This document shows, in pieces, positions 1-6,780 of a stretch of DNA of 9,625 nt (positions are counted from its first letter, which is position 1; each line of letters begins with the position of its first letter). The notes under the pieces were generated by a model, which did not search any database, was not told the origin of the DNA, and saw nothing but the letters and a program-made list of their open reading frames with translations. The position numbers and the translations under genes are program-made. The stretch is from JABIFK01 sp047619225 (GTDB taxonomy: Bacteria > Latescibacterota > UBA2968), in assembly GCA_047619225.1 (NCBI GenBank), contig JBLHJX010000202.1, forward strand, positions 1-9,625. The letters are read 5' to 3'.

Positions 1-1016
1 GTGCAGCACCTTTGTATCAGGAAAACTTCGATGGACAAGATCAGCGATGGTTTGCGATGCAGTATGAAAGTGGGGGGCAAACCGAGGATGTGTTGCTGAT
101 GTTGGCCAAAGAAACAGACGAAGCTTTTTTAAAGGCTTTGGCAGGGCGATTAAAAAAGGAAGTTGTGCGATATACTGACGGTGTGCCGCGTTTGGGAGAT
201 GATGTTTTGTTTCGGGATTGCCGTGTCTTTAAAACGGTGAGTGATGATCAGGGCAAATCGGAAACAGATGATTATGCATGTATGGTCATGATGAGAGCGG
301 ATGCGTTTCAATTTATTGGACAAGATAAAGACTATCAAGAACACTTTGTTGTGCCTTATGCCTCGGTAAGAGGTCTTTTCTATGAACACGCCAAACAGAC
401 ATCGTACATGGGGCGGATGCCAGGCATTAGTGCGTTTCGCAAAGAAAAACATTGGTTTGTGATTGAAGGTGAAGGAACTACGGCGCTGGTGTTGGCCCCT
501 GAGATTGTTGCAGACTTTCGAGAAGTGGCACAGGCCAAAACAAATATTTCGATTAATGCTTATGGTGGTAGAGGGGCCTCAGAATTACCCGTTTCTGTTT
601 TGCCTGATGTGTTGGGCGTTGGGGCACCAGATGAGACGGTTATTGAGATTTTGATGTCGGCAAAAAGCATTCGGTGTTTGCTGGGCCCTGGCACACGCGC
701 ACTCTGGTCTGGCGGGAAATTAGATCGCAATAGTGACGCGCGTTATGGTGATGGCGCATCCGAGTTGATTTTTGATGCGATTGATTTACAAAAACAGACG
801 GCTATCTTGCATACGAGGGAAACAAAAACAGCCGTACGCGTTGTGGCCAGTGAAATGGGTTTGACATTTTTGGCTGTGGATGACGCAACCTCTGTGACCA
901 CTGTGTTTGCGCGTTCCGATGGGCAACTGGTGTGTGTGCATTCACACCATGTGGCAGGTGCATCGCCACAGGCGAGTCAGTTTTATGGTGTGGCTGAGGT
1001 GGTGGATAAGCAGTGA
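1..1016 (+). CDS. Hypothetical protein, 5' end outside window
   Basis: I do not recognise this protein. The reading frame is open to the left edge (in-frame codons from base 3 read A-A-P-L-Y-Q), so the TTG at 12 is only the first start-like codon and the true start is probably upstream; about 337 residues are visible. No signal peptide or membrane segment is seen in this part. The sequence looks like a soluble mixed alpha/beta protein. It has a charged first half, a Gly-rich centre (NAYGGRGASELP near residue 185, GVGAPDETV near 205, LLGPGTRALWSGGK near 225) and a C-terminal part with alternating hydrophobic residues like beta strands. It is the only plus-strand gene, convergent with the others, and ends just before a strong terminator. 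Codon third positions favour T and G, opposite to the minus-strand genes. That this is a real gene is fairly sure; its function is unknown. Confidence 0.75.
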   Translation, partial: AAPLYQENFDGQDQRWFAMQYESGGQTEDVLLMLAKETDEAFLKALAGRLKKEVVRYTDGVPRLGDDVLFRDCRVFKTVSDDQGKSETDDYACMVMMRADAFQFIGQDKDYQEHFVVPYASVRGLFYEHAKQTSYMGRMPGISAFRKEKHWFVIEGEGTTALVLAPEIVADFREVAQAKTNISINAYGGRGASELPVSVLPDVLGVGAPDETVIEILMSAKSIRCLLGPGTRALWSGGKLDRNSDARYGDGASELIFDAIDLQKQTAILHTRETKTAVRVVASEMGLTFLAVDDATSVTTVFARSDGQLVCVHSHHVAGASPQASQFYGVAEVVDKQ

Positions 1017-1032
1017 GGAGAGATGGAAGAAG

Positions 1033-1071
1033 AAAAAAAAGGGATCAGACTAAATGTCTGATCCCTTTTTT
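1033..1071 (+). terminator. Rho-independent terminator, probably bidirectional
   Basis: A perfect 10-bp stem (GGGATCAGAC at 1041-1050, GTCTGATCCC at 1056-1065) closes a 5-nt loop TAAAT. It is followed by six T (1066-1071) and preceded by eight A (1033-1040). Read on the plus strand it ends the gene that stops at 1016. Read on the minus strand the A-run becomes a U-run, so it can also end the transcript of the two coiled-coil genes, the nearer of which stops at 1096. It sits between convergent genes, as expected for a shared terminator. Confidence 0.93.
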
Positions 1072-1095
1072 GTTGTGAGCGATTTTTATTTGATG

Positions 1096-1380
1096 TCAAC
1101 TAAAGTCTGTACGTAGGGTTTTTATCTCGCTGTCTATTTCTTTTTCTTTTTCTGAGAGTTTATCTACTTCGGCTTTTATTTCTTGTAAGGTTGCCTCAAT
1201 TTCTTTGTTTTCGTTTTCTTGAACGAGCAATTGTGTTTTGGCATCTTGTATGGCAATTCTCAGGGCGGTTATTTTGTCCTTAAGGAGGGTCACTGCTTGA
1301 AGCCCATCCATGATAACTTTCATGCTCATGATCAGACCGACAAGCATAATGCCCAAGAAAATTTGCGTAATACTCGACAT
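1096..1380 (-). CDS. Small membrane-anchored acidic coiled-coil protein
   Basis: This 94-residue protein has one hydrophobic N-terminal segment (about residues 5-24, ITQIFLGIMLVGLIMS) followed by a long, heptad-like, highly charged helix to the C-terminus (about 30-92, rich in E, K, I and L). It has no catalytic motif. By a simple count of K/R against D/E it is net acidic, about -4. The likely role is structural or scaffolding at the inner membrane, with the coiled coil probably in the cytoplasm; this is inferred from architecture only. The ATG lies 11 nt after the stop of the similarly built upstream gene, with a weak AAGG as ribosome site, so the two are almost certainly co-transcribed. The gene ends just before the bidirectional terminator. 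I recognise no named family. Confidence 0.75.
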   Translation of the reverse strand: MSSITQIFLGIMLVGLIMSMKVIMDGLQAVTLLKDKITALRIAIQDAKTQLLVQENENKEIEATLQEIKAEVDKLSEKEKEIDSEIKTLRTDFS

Positions 1381-1391
1381 ACAGTTGCCTT

Positions 1392-1718
1392 TTAATGTGA
1401 TTTTCCTTTGATCATCTCTTTTTGATACTCGCGAAGATCATCATCTTCTTTTTTGAGTTTTTGCAGTTCTTTTAGTGTGGTTTCTGTGTTTTTAATGTTG
1501 CGTTGTATGGCGTTGCGACGACCTTCAATCTGTTTTTTTTCAGCAGTGAGGCGTTTTTGTTTTTGTACGGCCGCATACAGCTCATTTTTGGCTGTTTGGT
1601 AGTGGCCATTTTCCCGTTCGGATAGCCTTTCGAGGCCTTTAATGCGAAAAGAAAAAACTATTTTTGCCAAAATACTTGTCATGCAAGCAATGAGCGCGAT
1701 GAGCCCAGACACAGACAT
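1392..1718 (-). CDS. Small membrane-anchored basic coiled-coil protein
   Basis: This 108-residue protein begins MSVSGLIALIACMTSILAKI, a single hydrophobic segment (about residues 4-22). A basic juxtamembrane stretch and a coiled coil rich in K, R, E and Q follow (about 30-105). By residue count it is net basic, about +9, opposite in sign to its downstream neighbour of the same build. I chose the ATG at 1716-1718 and not the in-frame TTG at 1728-1730, because GGAG (1725-1728) lies 6 nt before the ATG and the TTG overlaps that ribosome site. No enzyme or binding motif is visible. A paired role with the downstream gene, such as a heteromeric coiled coil at the membrane, is plausible but inferred. 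It could equally be a small uncharacterised envelope protein. Confidence 0.75.
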   Translation of the reverse strand: MSVSGLIALIACMTSILAKIVFSFRIKGLERLSERENGHYQTAKNELYAAVQKQKRLTAEKKQIEGRRNAIQRNIKNTETTLKELQKLKKEDDDLREYQKEMIKGKSH

Positions 1719-1724
1719 ATGTGA

Positions 1725-1728
1725 CTCC
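1725..1728 (-). promoter_or_regulatory. Shine-Dalgarno site fixing the start at 1718
   Basis: GGAG on the minus strand, 6 nt before the ATG at 1718. It overlaps the alternative TTG start at 1730, which argues for the shorter protein. Confidence 0.7.
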
Positions 1729-1742
1729 AAATAAGTGTGGTT

Positions 1743-1776
1743 TTTTAAGTTTGGGATAATTTGTGTGATATGTCAA
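1743..1776 (-). promoter_or_regulatory. Possible promoter for the coiled-coil gene pair
   Basis: The minus strand carries an exact TTGACA (1771-1776) in the 73-nt gap between the HD-GYP gene and the basic coiled-coil gene. At the standard 17-nt spacing the -10 hexamer would be CAAACT, a poor match, followed by an A-rich stretch. The position is right for an independent promoter, but the weak -10 keeps this tentative. Confidence 0.3.
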
Positions 1777-1797
1777 GCCTAAATACAGGATTTAGGC
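1777..1797 (-). other. Perfect 8-bp hairpin over the HD-GYP stop codon
   Basis: GCCTAAAT (1777-1784) and ATTTAGGC (1790-1797) form a perfect inverted repeat around a 5-nt loop. On the minus strand the TAA stop of the HD-GYP gene lies inside the first arm. There is no T-run on either strand after the stem, so it is not a classical terminator. It may stabilise the mRNA end, attenuate, or be chance. It directly abuts the TTGACA box. Confidence 0.45.
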
Positions 1798-3240
1798 ATT
1801 GAGTGGGATGCCGCATTCGCTGCAAAATTTTGCCGAAGGGTTGTTTTGGTGGTCACAAGATTTGCATTTTCCGGGTATGGGTAAACCCGTGCCACATTCG
1901 CTGCAAAACTTCACTGAGAGTTGATTTTCATAACCACAGGATGGACAAAGAGGCTTTTGTTGCTCGATGATGGGTTGAAGGGGGCGGTCTGCCTCGGCTT
2001 GATTGAGTATGGTGACAACTTTTTGAGAACTGCCAAGGGGTTCTATCTGGGGAGCGCCCTCTCGCACAGATTCGAGTTGGATATCTTCTTCGTCGCGCAG
2101 ATCGACCTGGATGGCATCGATGCGATTGCCTTGGGGGTCAAAAAGAAGGCGAACGATGGGATGGGTGAGATTTTTGTCTGCAACATCGGCGACAACGCCT
2201 TCATAACCCACGTAGGTGCCATTTTGGATGCGAATGTTTGTGCCGATGGGAAATGGGGCAACGGTTTGGAGAAAAATTTCAACCACGCGAGGGTTGAGGT
2301 GCGTACCGGATAGTTCTTTAATGAAGTTAACAACGCGATCGACTGGCCATCCTTGTCTGTAGGGTCGATCTGATGCCATGGCATCATAAATGTCGGCGAC
2401 AGCTGCGACGGCGCCAAAGTCGTGAATGGTATTGGGTTCGTTGCGGTCTAAAGCTTTATTGCCTTTGATTCCCCGAGGATATCCTGAGCCATCTTGGCGT
2501 TCGTGATGTTGGTAGGCGACATGCCCAACAAGATTGCTCAGGTGGGGGGCAAGGGTGCGGATGAGATCGAAGCCCAGTGTGGGATGGGATTTCATGATTT
2601 CAAACTCTGCTTCGGTGAGCCGCCCGGGTTTGTTCAATATTTCGCTTTGAATGAAAATTTTACCCATGTCGTGTAACAGGCAGCCAATGCCAAAGGCGGT
2701 GAGGCGTTCTTTTTCCCATCCTATTTTGCGTGCCAAAAGAAGCCCCATGAGGGTTACATCAATAGAATGTTGAAACGTATAATTGTCGTGGGTTTTAATG
2801 GAGTTGAGCCCGAGAATCACGTCTTTATTCATGATTTGGTCTACGAGGGTATCCACATCGCCGACAATTTGCTCGATGCCTTGATTATTGGTCGTGGATT
2901 TGAATGTATCTATAAAGCGTTTGGAATGTACATGCTGGTGGGCTTCATCAAGCGAGAGTTGGCGCATGCCTTCAAGTGATTGTGAAACGGCTTGAAAGGT
3001 GTTGGTCAGATTTTGGATGGCTTTGGCACGTGCAGCAGGGGGAATCATTTCGGGTACTGAAATGTCGCTGGTGTCTGCTTCTTGAACATAAAGTGCAGGC
3101 AGTCCCATTTGTTTGAGGCGTGTGACATAGGTGCCTCTTAAGGTTGCCCCACGGCCCAAGAGCAACCGGTTGTATTCATCATACAAATCTTGGCCGATTT
3201 GCATGCCTTCTTTTAGGTTGTCGATGTTGATTAAGCGCAT
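1792..3240 (-). CDS. HD-GYP phosphodiesterase with double zinc ribbon
   Basis: A likely cytoplasmic c-di-GMP phosphodiesterase of 482 residues. Residues 1-55 (MRLINIDNLKEGM...) resemble the short N-terminal domain often found before HD-GYP domains. The HD-GYP domain spans about 145-330: H158, the HD pair H190-D191 in HDMGK, HH at 245-246, the GYP signature GSGYPRG at 251-257, and DIYDAMASDRPYR at 283-295. Residues about 330-392 look like the small beta domain that often follows it. Two zinc ribbons end the protein (C432/C435/C446/C449 and C459/C462/C473/C476), each containing KFCSECG. I chose the ATG at 3240 because it places the family-like MRLIN at the N-terminus. A TTG at 3285 would add 15 hydrophobic residues (MLFLLFTFYF...) encoded by a simple repeat. 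The metal and GYP residues seen suggest activity. There is no REC domain, so the input signal is unknown. Confidence 0.92.
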   Translation of the reverse strand: MRLINIDNLKEGMQIGQDLYDEYNRLLLGRGATLRGTYVTRLKQMGLPALYVQEADTSDISVPEMIPPAARAKAIQNLTNTFQAVSQSLEGMRQLSLDEAHQHVHSKRFIDTFKSTTNNQGIEQIVGDVDTLVDQIMNKDVILGLNSIKTHDNYTFQHSIDVTLMGLLLARKIGWEKERLTAFGIGCLLHDMGKIFIQSEILNKPGRLTEAEFEIMKSHPTLGFDLIRTLAPHLSNLVGHVAYQHHERQDGSGYPRGIKGNKALDRNEPNTIHDFGAVAAVADIYDAMASDRPYRQGWPVDRVVNFIKELSGTHLNPRVVEIFLQTVAPFPIGTNIRIQNGTYVGYEGVVADVADKNLTHPIVRLLFDPQGNRIDAIQVDLRDEEDIQLESVREGAPQIEPLGSSQKVVTILNQAEADRPLQPIIEQQKPLCPSCGYENQLSVKFCSECGTGLPIPGKCKSCDHQNNPSAKFCSECGIPLNA

Positions 3241-3244
3241 GGGC

Positions 3245-3280
3245 GTAAAAGGGGCAAAGTAAAAGGTGAAAAGTAGGAAG
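3245..3280. repeat. Imperfect 14-bp tandem repeat, purine-rich on + strand
   Basis: GTAAAAGGGGCAAA (3245-3258) is followed directly by GTAAAAGGTGAAAA (3259-3272) and a degenerate third start, GTAGGAAG. It lies in the 115-nt gap between the secreted-protein stop and the HD-GYP ATG, just upstream of that start. On the minus strand it is pyrimidine-rich. No clear Shine-Dalgarno site is seen there for the ATG at 3240. Confidence 0.5.
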
Positions 3281-3355
3281 AGCAAGTTGATCTCTTGGGC
3301 GATTTATCGTTTGAGCAAGCTAAAAGTTAATATGGTGGTGAAATTTAGGCAAGAC

Positions 3356-3898
3356 TCATTGCCAGTGCAGTGTTTTGGTGCCTTGCATTTGCCAAACACG
3401 GCGCGGGGGACTGGATACCACAGTGATTGAACAGTCGAGTTTGATGGGGAGCGGAGATTTGATTTCTTGGCGTGGCGTGAGTAAGACCGTGGCGATATGG
3501 CCTGTGCTGGGCACGGGAGAAAACGCGAGGCGGTTATAATAATAAGAGATGGTTTGGCTGCCTGTGACAAATCTGAGGGGTTGTTGATGCCAATCGGTAA
3601 CGGAAAGGATTTGGAATGCGCGGGTTAGGGAATTGTTGGGGTTGGCAAATGTGACGGTACACCCAAACCCCAACAGGCCACTCGAGCGAGGGATAAATAT
3701 TTGAACGCTTAGGTTTTCACCCCGGTCAGGCACGGCTGCTGAGGAGATGCCATTGTTGATGGCGGGATATTCTGCAATGGTATCAAGCTGTAGATTTTCG
3801 TTTGTGGCGAAGATTTGAAGGTCGGGCAGGTGGCGTTGGGCAAAGATGGGATTGGCGAAGGTGACACACACTATGATATAGGCAAGCCATTTTTTCAT
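3356..3898 (-). CDS. Small secreted protein, beta-rich, possibly cohesin-like
   Basis: This 180-residue protein has a clear Sec signal peptide: MKKW, a hydrophobic core (LAYIIVCVTFA), and a likely signal peptidase I site after IFA, giving mature Gln21. The mature part has alternating hydrophobic strands. Residues about 58-105 (PDRGENLSVQIFIP, then GLLGFGCTVTFANP) and about 130-162 (GHIATVLLTP...LPIKLDCSITV) vaguely recall cohesin or Ig-like beta sandwiches; this is an impression, not a match. C80 and C156 could form a disulfide. There is no lipobox, LPXTG or C-terminal anchor, so it is periplasmic or released. Its ATG overlaps the stop of the REC-DHp gene (ATGA, 3895-3898), which implies translational coupling to the signalling genes. 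It may be a sensor partner or an output. The function is unknown. Confidence 0.8.
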   Translation of the reverse strand: MKKWLAYIIVCVTFANPIFAQRHLPDLQIFATNENLQLDTIAEYPAINNGISSAAVPDRGENLSVQIFIPRSSGLLGFGCTVTFANPNNSLTRAFQILSVTDWHQQPLRFVTGSQTISYYYNRLAFSPVPSTGHIATVLLTPRQEIKSPLPIKLDCSITVVSSPPRRVWQMQGTKTLHWQ

Positions 3899-4557
3899 GG
3901 TGTTTTTGATGATGCGTCAATATCGATAATGTCGATGCCATCGAGGTAGGGTTTGGTGACGTACTTTCGAATTTGGGCCATTTTTTTGACAATGTCAGAA
4001 ATTCTACGTGCAGACTCATGTAGGGCTTCGATGTTTTCAAGGTGAGGGCTGTTGGCTTCCATTTGAAACATGAGCAATTCTGCCATGCCAATGAGTACTG
4101 TGAGAGGTTGGTTAATCTCGTGTGCTGCTGCACCAGCGGCTTGGGTGAGTACGCGGTTGCGTTCTGCCTCAACGAGGCGATCTTGCAATTCGATCACGCG
4201 CTGTCCCACCCGAATGCGTGCTTGGAGTTCATCTGGATTTGGGGGTTTTGTAATATAGTCATTTGCACCTGCGCTGAGGCCTTCTACAATATCTTGTTTT
4301 TGTGTTTTGGCTGTCAGTAAAATAATGTAGGTCATTTGCCCTTGGGGCAGTTGGCGAATGCGACGACACAGTTCGACACCGTCTAAATAGGGCATCATCC
4401 AATCGAGAATGGCAAGGAGGGGAGCCCCTTCATTTTGAAAGACTTCCAACGCTTGGGCACCATTCTCTGTCGTAATGACCTCATGGCCCCATTTGGCGAG
4501 TGTGGCTTGCAAGAGGCGTCTGGATATGGGATCGTCTTCAGCGATTAGTATTTTCAT
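3895..4557 (-). CDS. REC domain fused to a DHp (HisKA-like) domain, no ATPase
   Basis: Cytoplasmic signalling protein of 220 residues. Residues 1-118 form a complete receiver domain: acidic pair D8/D9, phospho-acceptor D52 in LAILDWMMP, T82 and K104. A helical linker (about 118-138) leads to a histidine-kinase dimerisation helix pair with H-box AAGAAAHEINQPL, phosphorylatable H146, and a second helix to about 200. The protein then ends in KPYLDGIDIIDID with no N, G1, F or G2 boxes, so it cannot bind ATP as a kinase. The stop is a genuine TGA overlapping the next start, so this looks like a natural architecture and not an obvious truncation. Its start lies 20 nt inside the hybrid-kinase gene. 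It likely exchanges phosphate with that kinase, either as a phosphotransfer module or as a dimeric receiver; this is inferred. Confidence 0.9.
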   Translation of the reverse strand: MKILIAEDDPISRRLLQATLAKWGHEVITTENGAQALEVFQNEGAPLLAILDWMMPYLDGVELCRRIRQLPQGQMTYIILLTAKTQKQDIVEGLSAGANDYITKPPNPDELQARIRVGQRVIELQDRLVEAERNRVLTQAAGAAAHEINQPLTVLIGMAELLMFQMEANSPHLENIEALHESARRISDIVKKMAQIRKYVTKPYLDGIDIIDIDASSKTP

Positions 4558-6577
4558 GTAGTGAACTCTTTTTAAGAGAGGGTGACATGTGGGTTTGGAT
4601 GGCCTGCAAGAGTTTGTCTATTTGGATGGGTTTGCTTACATAGGCATCCATGTCGGCTTGAAGGCAACGCTCTTCATCCCCTATCATGGCATGTGCTGTT
4701 AGGGCAATGATGGGGATGTGTTGATTGGTATGGGTTTCGATTTTTCGAATTTCTCGGGTGGTTTCAAAACCATCCATAATGGGCATTTGTACATCCATGA
4801 GTATAAGGTTAAACGGGTTATTTGAAAAGAGAGTGAGTGCTTCTTGACCATTGTTGGCGATAGAGACTGTATGCCCTCTTTGGGTGAGCAGACGCATGGC
4901 CAATTTTTGGTTTACGGGGTTGTCTTCGGCCACTAAAATATGCAACGGGGGCAAATCGGTGGGTAGGGCTGGTGTTGGGGCTTGAATGTCTATGCCAACG
5001 GCCGGAGGTAAGGGTATGGACACATAAAACGAGCTGCCTTTGCCCAATTCGCTTTCGACTTGCACGGTGCCGTTCATTAATGTGGTGAGTTCTTGGGTAA
5101 TGGCCAGTCCTAAACCTGTGCCGCCATATTTTCGGGTGGTTGAACCATCGACTTGGGTGAATGCTTGGAAAATATCTGACCGTTTGTCTTCTGGAATGCC
5201 GATGCCAGTATCTGAAATGAGGAAGCAGAGGATATTTGCTTCCTCATTTTCGAGGGTTACAGTGAGTTGGACAGAACCTGTTTCGGTGAATTTGATGGCA
5301 TTGCCTATGAGATTAATTAAGATTTGGCGAAGTCGGTCGGGGTCACCAAATACTTGGTCTGGAATATTGTCATCTGTGGTATGGGAGAAAGACAACTGTT
5401 TTTGGTTGGCGCGTATGGCCATGAATTTGATGATTTTGCTTAGGTGCTCTCGCAGGGAAAAGGGGATGGGTGCCAGCTCGAGTTTGCCAGCTTCTACTTT
5501 TGAGAAATCGAGAATATCATTGATGAGTGTCAACAAGGCATGGGCGGATTCTCTTACCAGGCTGAGGTGTTCGTTTTGGTCTTCGTCTAAGGGGGTGTCG
5601 AGCACCAAATCTGTCATGCCAATGATGCCATTCATGGGGGTGCGGATTTCGTGGCTGATGTTGGCTAAAAATTCACTCTTGGCATGGTTGGCTGCTTGGG
5701 CTGCTTGCATGGCCTGAAGCAAATCTTTATATAGGCGTGCATTTTCAAGGGCTATGGCGACTTGGTCGAGCAAGGGATCCAATTTGTCTATGCGTTGCAA
5801 TGTGTCTTCTTTTTCTGCAAGGGTACTGCCTGTTGCCAATACGGCAATAGCGCGGTCATTGTGCATGACGGGTATGAAATAAGATGCTTTTCCCTGCCGA
5901 GCATGAGGTGTATCGACTGAAGAATCGAAGCGGTCATCCCATTCTTCGATAATTTGCATTTCACCTGTGCGGGCAACTTCGGCTGTGATGTTGTCGTCGT
6001 CGAGTGAATATGTTAGCCCGATAACATTGGATTTATATTTTATGTGTCCATTTTCATCGATGTCATTGATGTTGACAGATTGCACAACTTCTACGGTGTT
6101 GGTGGTATGATCGACAAGAGCAACCATGAGGCTGCGAAAGATGCCTGCTTGAATGACTTCAACGATAAGTGAATCTAAAACTTTTTCCAGATGTAAAGAA
6201 GTCATCATGGCTTGGCTGATGTGGTTGTAGGCTGTTAGGAGTCGGTTTTTTTCTTCGAGCTCATTGTTGGTAATGGTGATTTCTTGCGTTTGGAGGTGTA
6301 CTTCTTGTTCGAGTAAGTTGTTGAGGTATTCGACTTGATCTTGACGGCGTCCTGCCAAGCGGGCAATGAAACCCATGATAAACGGTGCAATGTTAATAAT
6401 CCAATGCAGAGGTTGTTGGGTTTGCACAAAGAAGATATGGGACAACGAAAATGTGAGCTCTTGCATATAGAGGTCTATGATGGTGGCCATGAGGGGAAAC
6501 ATGCAACCAAATAGGGTGCCAACGAGCAGGTAGCTGTGTGCATTGGTTGATTGGGTATGTAGGCGAGAATTTGACAT
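4538..6577 (-). CDS. Membrane-bound GAF hybrid histidine kinase with receiver
   Basis: A 679-residue hybrid sensor kinase. Two hydrophobic segments (about 16-38 and 45-73) anchor it in the inner membrane with almost no periplasmic loop, so sensing is probably cytoplasmic or within the membrane. A coiled coil (about 78-115) leads to a GAF-type domain (about 120-280). HisKA follows, with NISHEIRTP and phospho-acceptor H309. The ATPase domain shows the N-box N426 in NLIGNAIKF, G1 DTGIG at 456-460, and G2 GGTGLGL at 485-491. The C-terminal receiver (about 545-662) has E551/D552, phospho-acceptor D595 in LILMDVQMP, T627 and K649. All catalytic residues are present. The gene overlaps the next one by 20 nt. 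The ATG at 6577 lacks a clear ribosome site; no alternative fits better because the first membrane segment begins soon after. No output domain is present, so phosphate must pass to a partner. Confidence 0.95.
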   Translation of the reverse strand: MSNSRLHTQSTNAHSYLLVGTLFGCMFPLMATIIDLYMQELTFSLSHIFFVQTQQPLHWIINIAPFIMGFIARLAGRRQDQVEYLNNLLEQEVHLQTQEITITNNELEEKNRLLTAYNHISQAMMTSLHLEKVLDSLIVEVIQAGIFRSLMVALVDHTTNTVEVVQSVNINDIDENGHIKYKSNVIGLTYSLDDDNITAEVARTGEMQIIEEWDDRFDSSVDTPHARQGKASYFIPVMHNDRAIAVLATGSTLAEKEDTLQRIDKLDPLLDQVAIALENARLYKDLLQAMQAAQAANHAKSEFLANISHEIRTPMNGIIGMTDLVLDTPLDEDQNEHLSLVRESAHALLTLINDILDFSKVEAGKLELAPIPFSLREHLSKIIKFMAIRANQKQLSFSHTTDDNIPDQVFGDPDRLRQILINLIGNAIKFTETGSVQLTVTLENEEANILCFLISDTGIGIPEDKRSDIFQAFTQVDGSTTRKYGGTGLGLAITQELTTLMNGTVQVESELGKGSSFYVSIPLPPAVGIDIQAPTPALPTDLPPLHILVAEDNPVNQKLAMRLLTQRGHTVSIANNGQEALTLFSNNPFNLILMDVQMPIMDGFETTREIRKIETHTNQHIPIIALTAHAMIGDEERCLQADMDAYVSKPIQIDKLLQAIQTHMSPSLKKSSLHENTNR

Positions 6578-6780
6578 AGTTTGTTTTTATGGGTGTGAGT
6601 GGTGTTCTTGATTCTGTTTTTTAACATGCATATCGCGTACCAATTAATAAAAAAATAGATATAATTTATTAAATATCAATGTGTTATATTTAATTTGAGG
6701 TATTGGTTAAACGATAAAATATGCTTTAATGGTTGATCTCAGCCTTTTGTGGTCGCGTTATGGCGACATTTCAGTGTGTC
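6578..6780 (-). promoter_or_regulatory. AT-rich gap, likely promoter region of the kinase operon
   Basis: This 203-nt gap contains no credible ORF. Its central part (about 6640-6720) is much richer in A/T than its surroundings. On the minus strand two weak sigma-70-like arrangements can be read: TTAACC (6705-6710) with TATAAC (6683-6688) at 16 nt, and TTGATA (6674-6679) with TATTTT (6652-6657) at 16 nt. Such matches are easy to find in AT-rich DNA, so the region is better supported than either exact site. I see no clear terminator for the upstream sulfatase gene, only a 5-bp stem without a T-run at 6752-6767. Confidence 0.4.

Noticed and set aside
150..452. Minus-strand ORF of 100 codons opposite the first gene
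   Set aside because: Antisense shadow of the plus-strand gene, which has consistent codon bias over its whole length.
1921..2313. Plus-strand ORF of 130 codons
   Set aside because: Antisense to the C-terminal half of the HD-GYP protein, with no start signal or family features.
3783..4172. Minus-strand ORF of 129 codons spanning the REC-DHp/secreted junction
   Set aside because: Out of frame with two good genes that overlap by ATGA; it has low-complexity content and no ribosome site.
3895..4557. REC-DHp gene as a pseudogene of a longer hybrid kinase
   Set aside because: The next gene begins at its stop with coupled ATGA spacing, and no ATPase-domain remnants (N, G1 or G2 boxes) are seen downstream in any frame.
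5040..5717. Plus-strand ORF of 225 codons
   Set aside because: Entirely antisense to the HisKA/ATPase region of the hybrid kinase, whose motifs are intact. The translation is biased in composition, has no recognisable domain, and has no ribosome site.
6752..6767. Small hairpin after the sulfatase gene as a terminator
   Set aside because: The stem is only 5 bp (GTCGC/GCGAC) and is not followed by a T-run on the minus strand.
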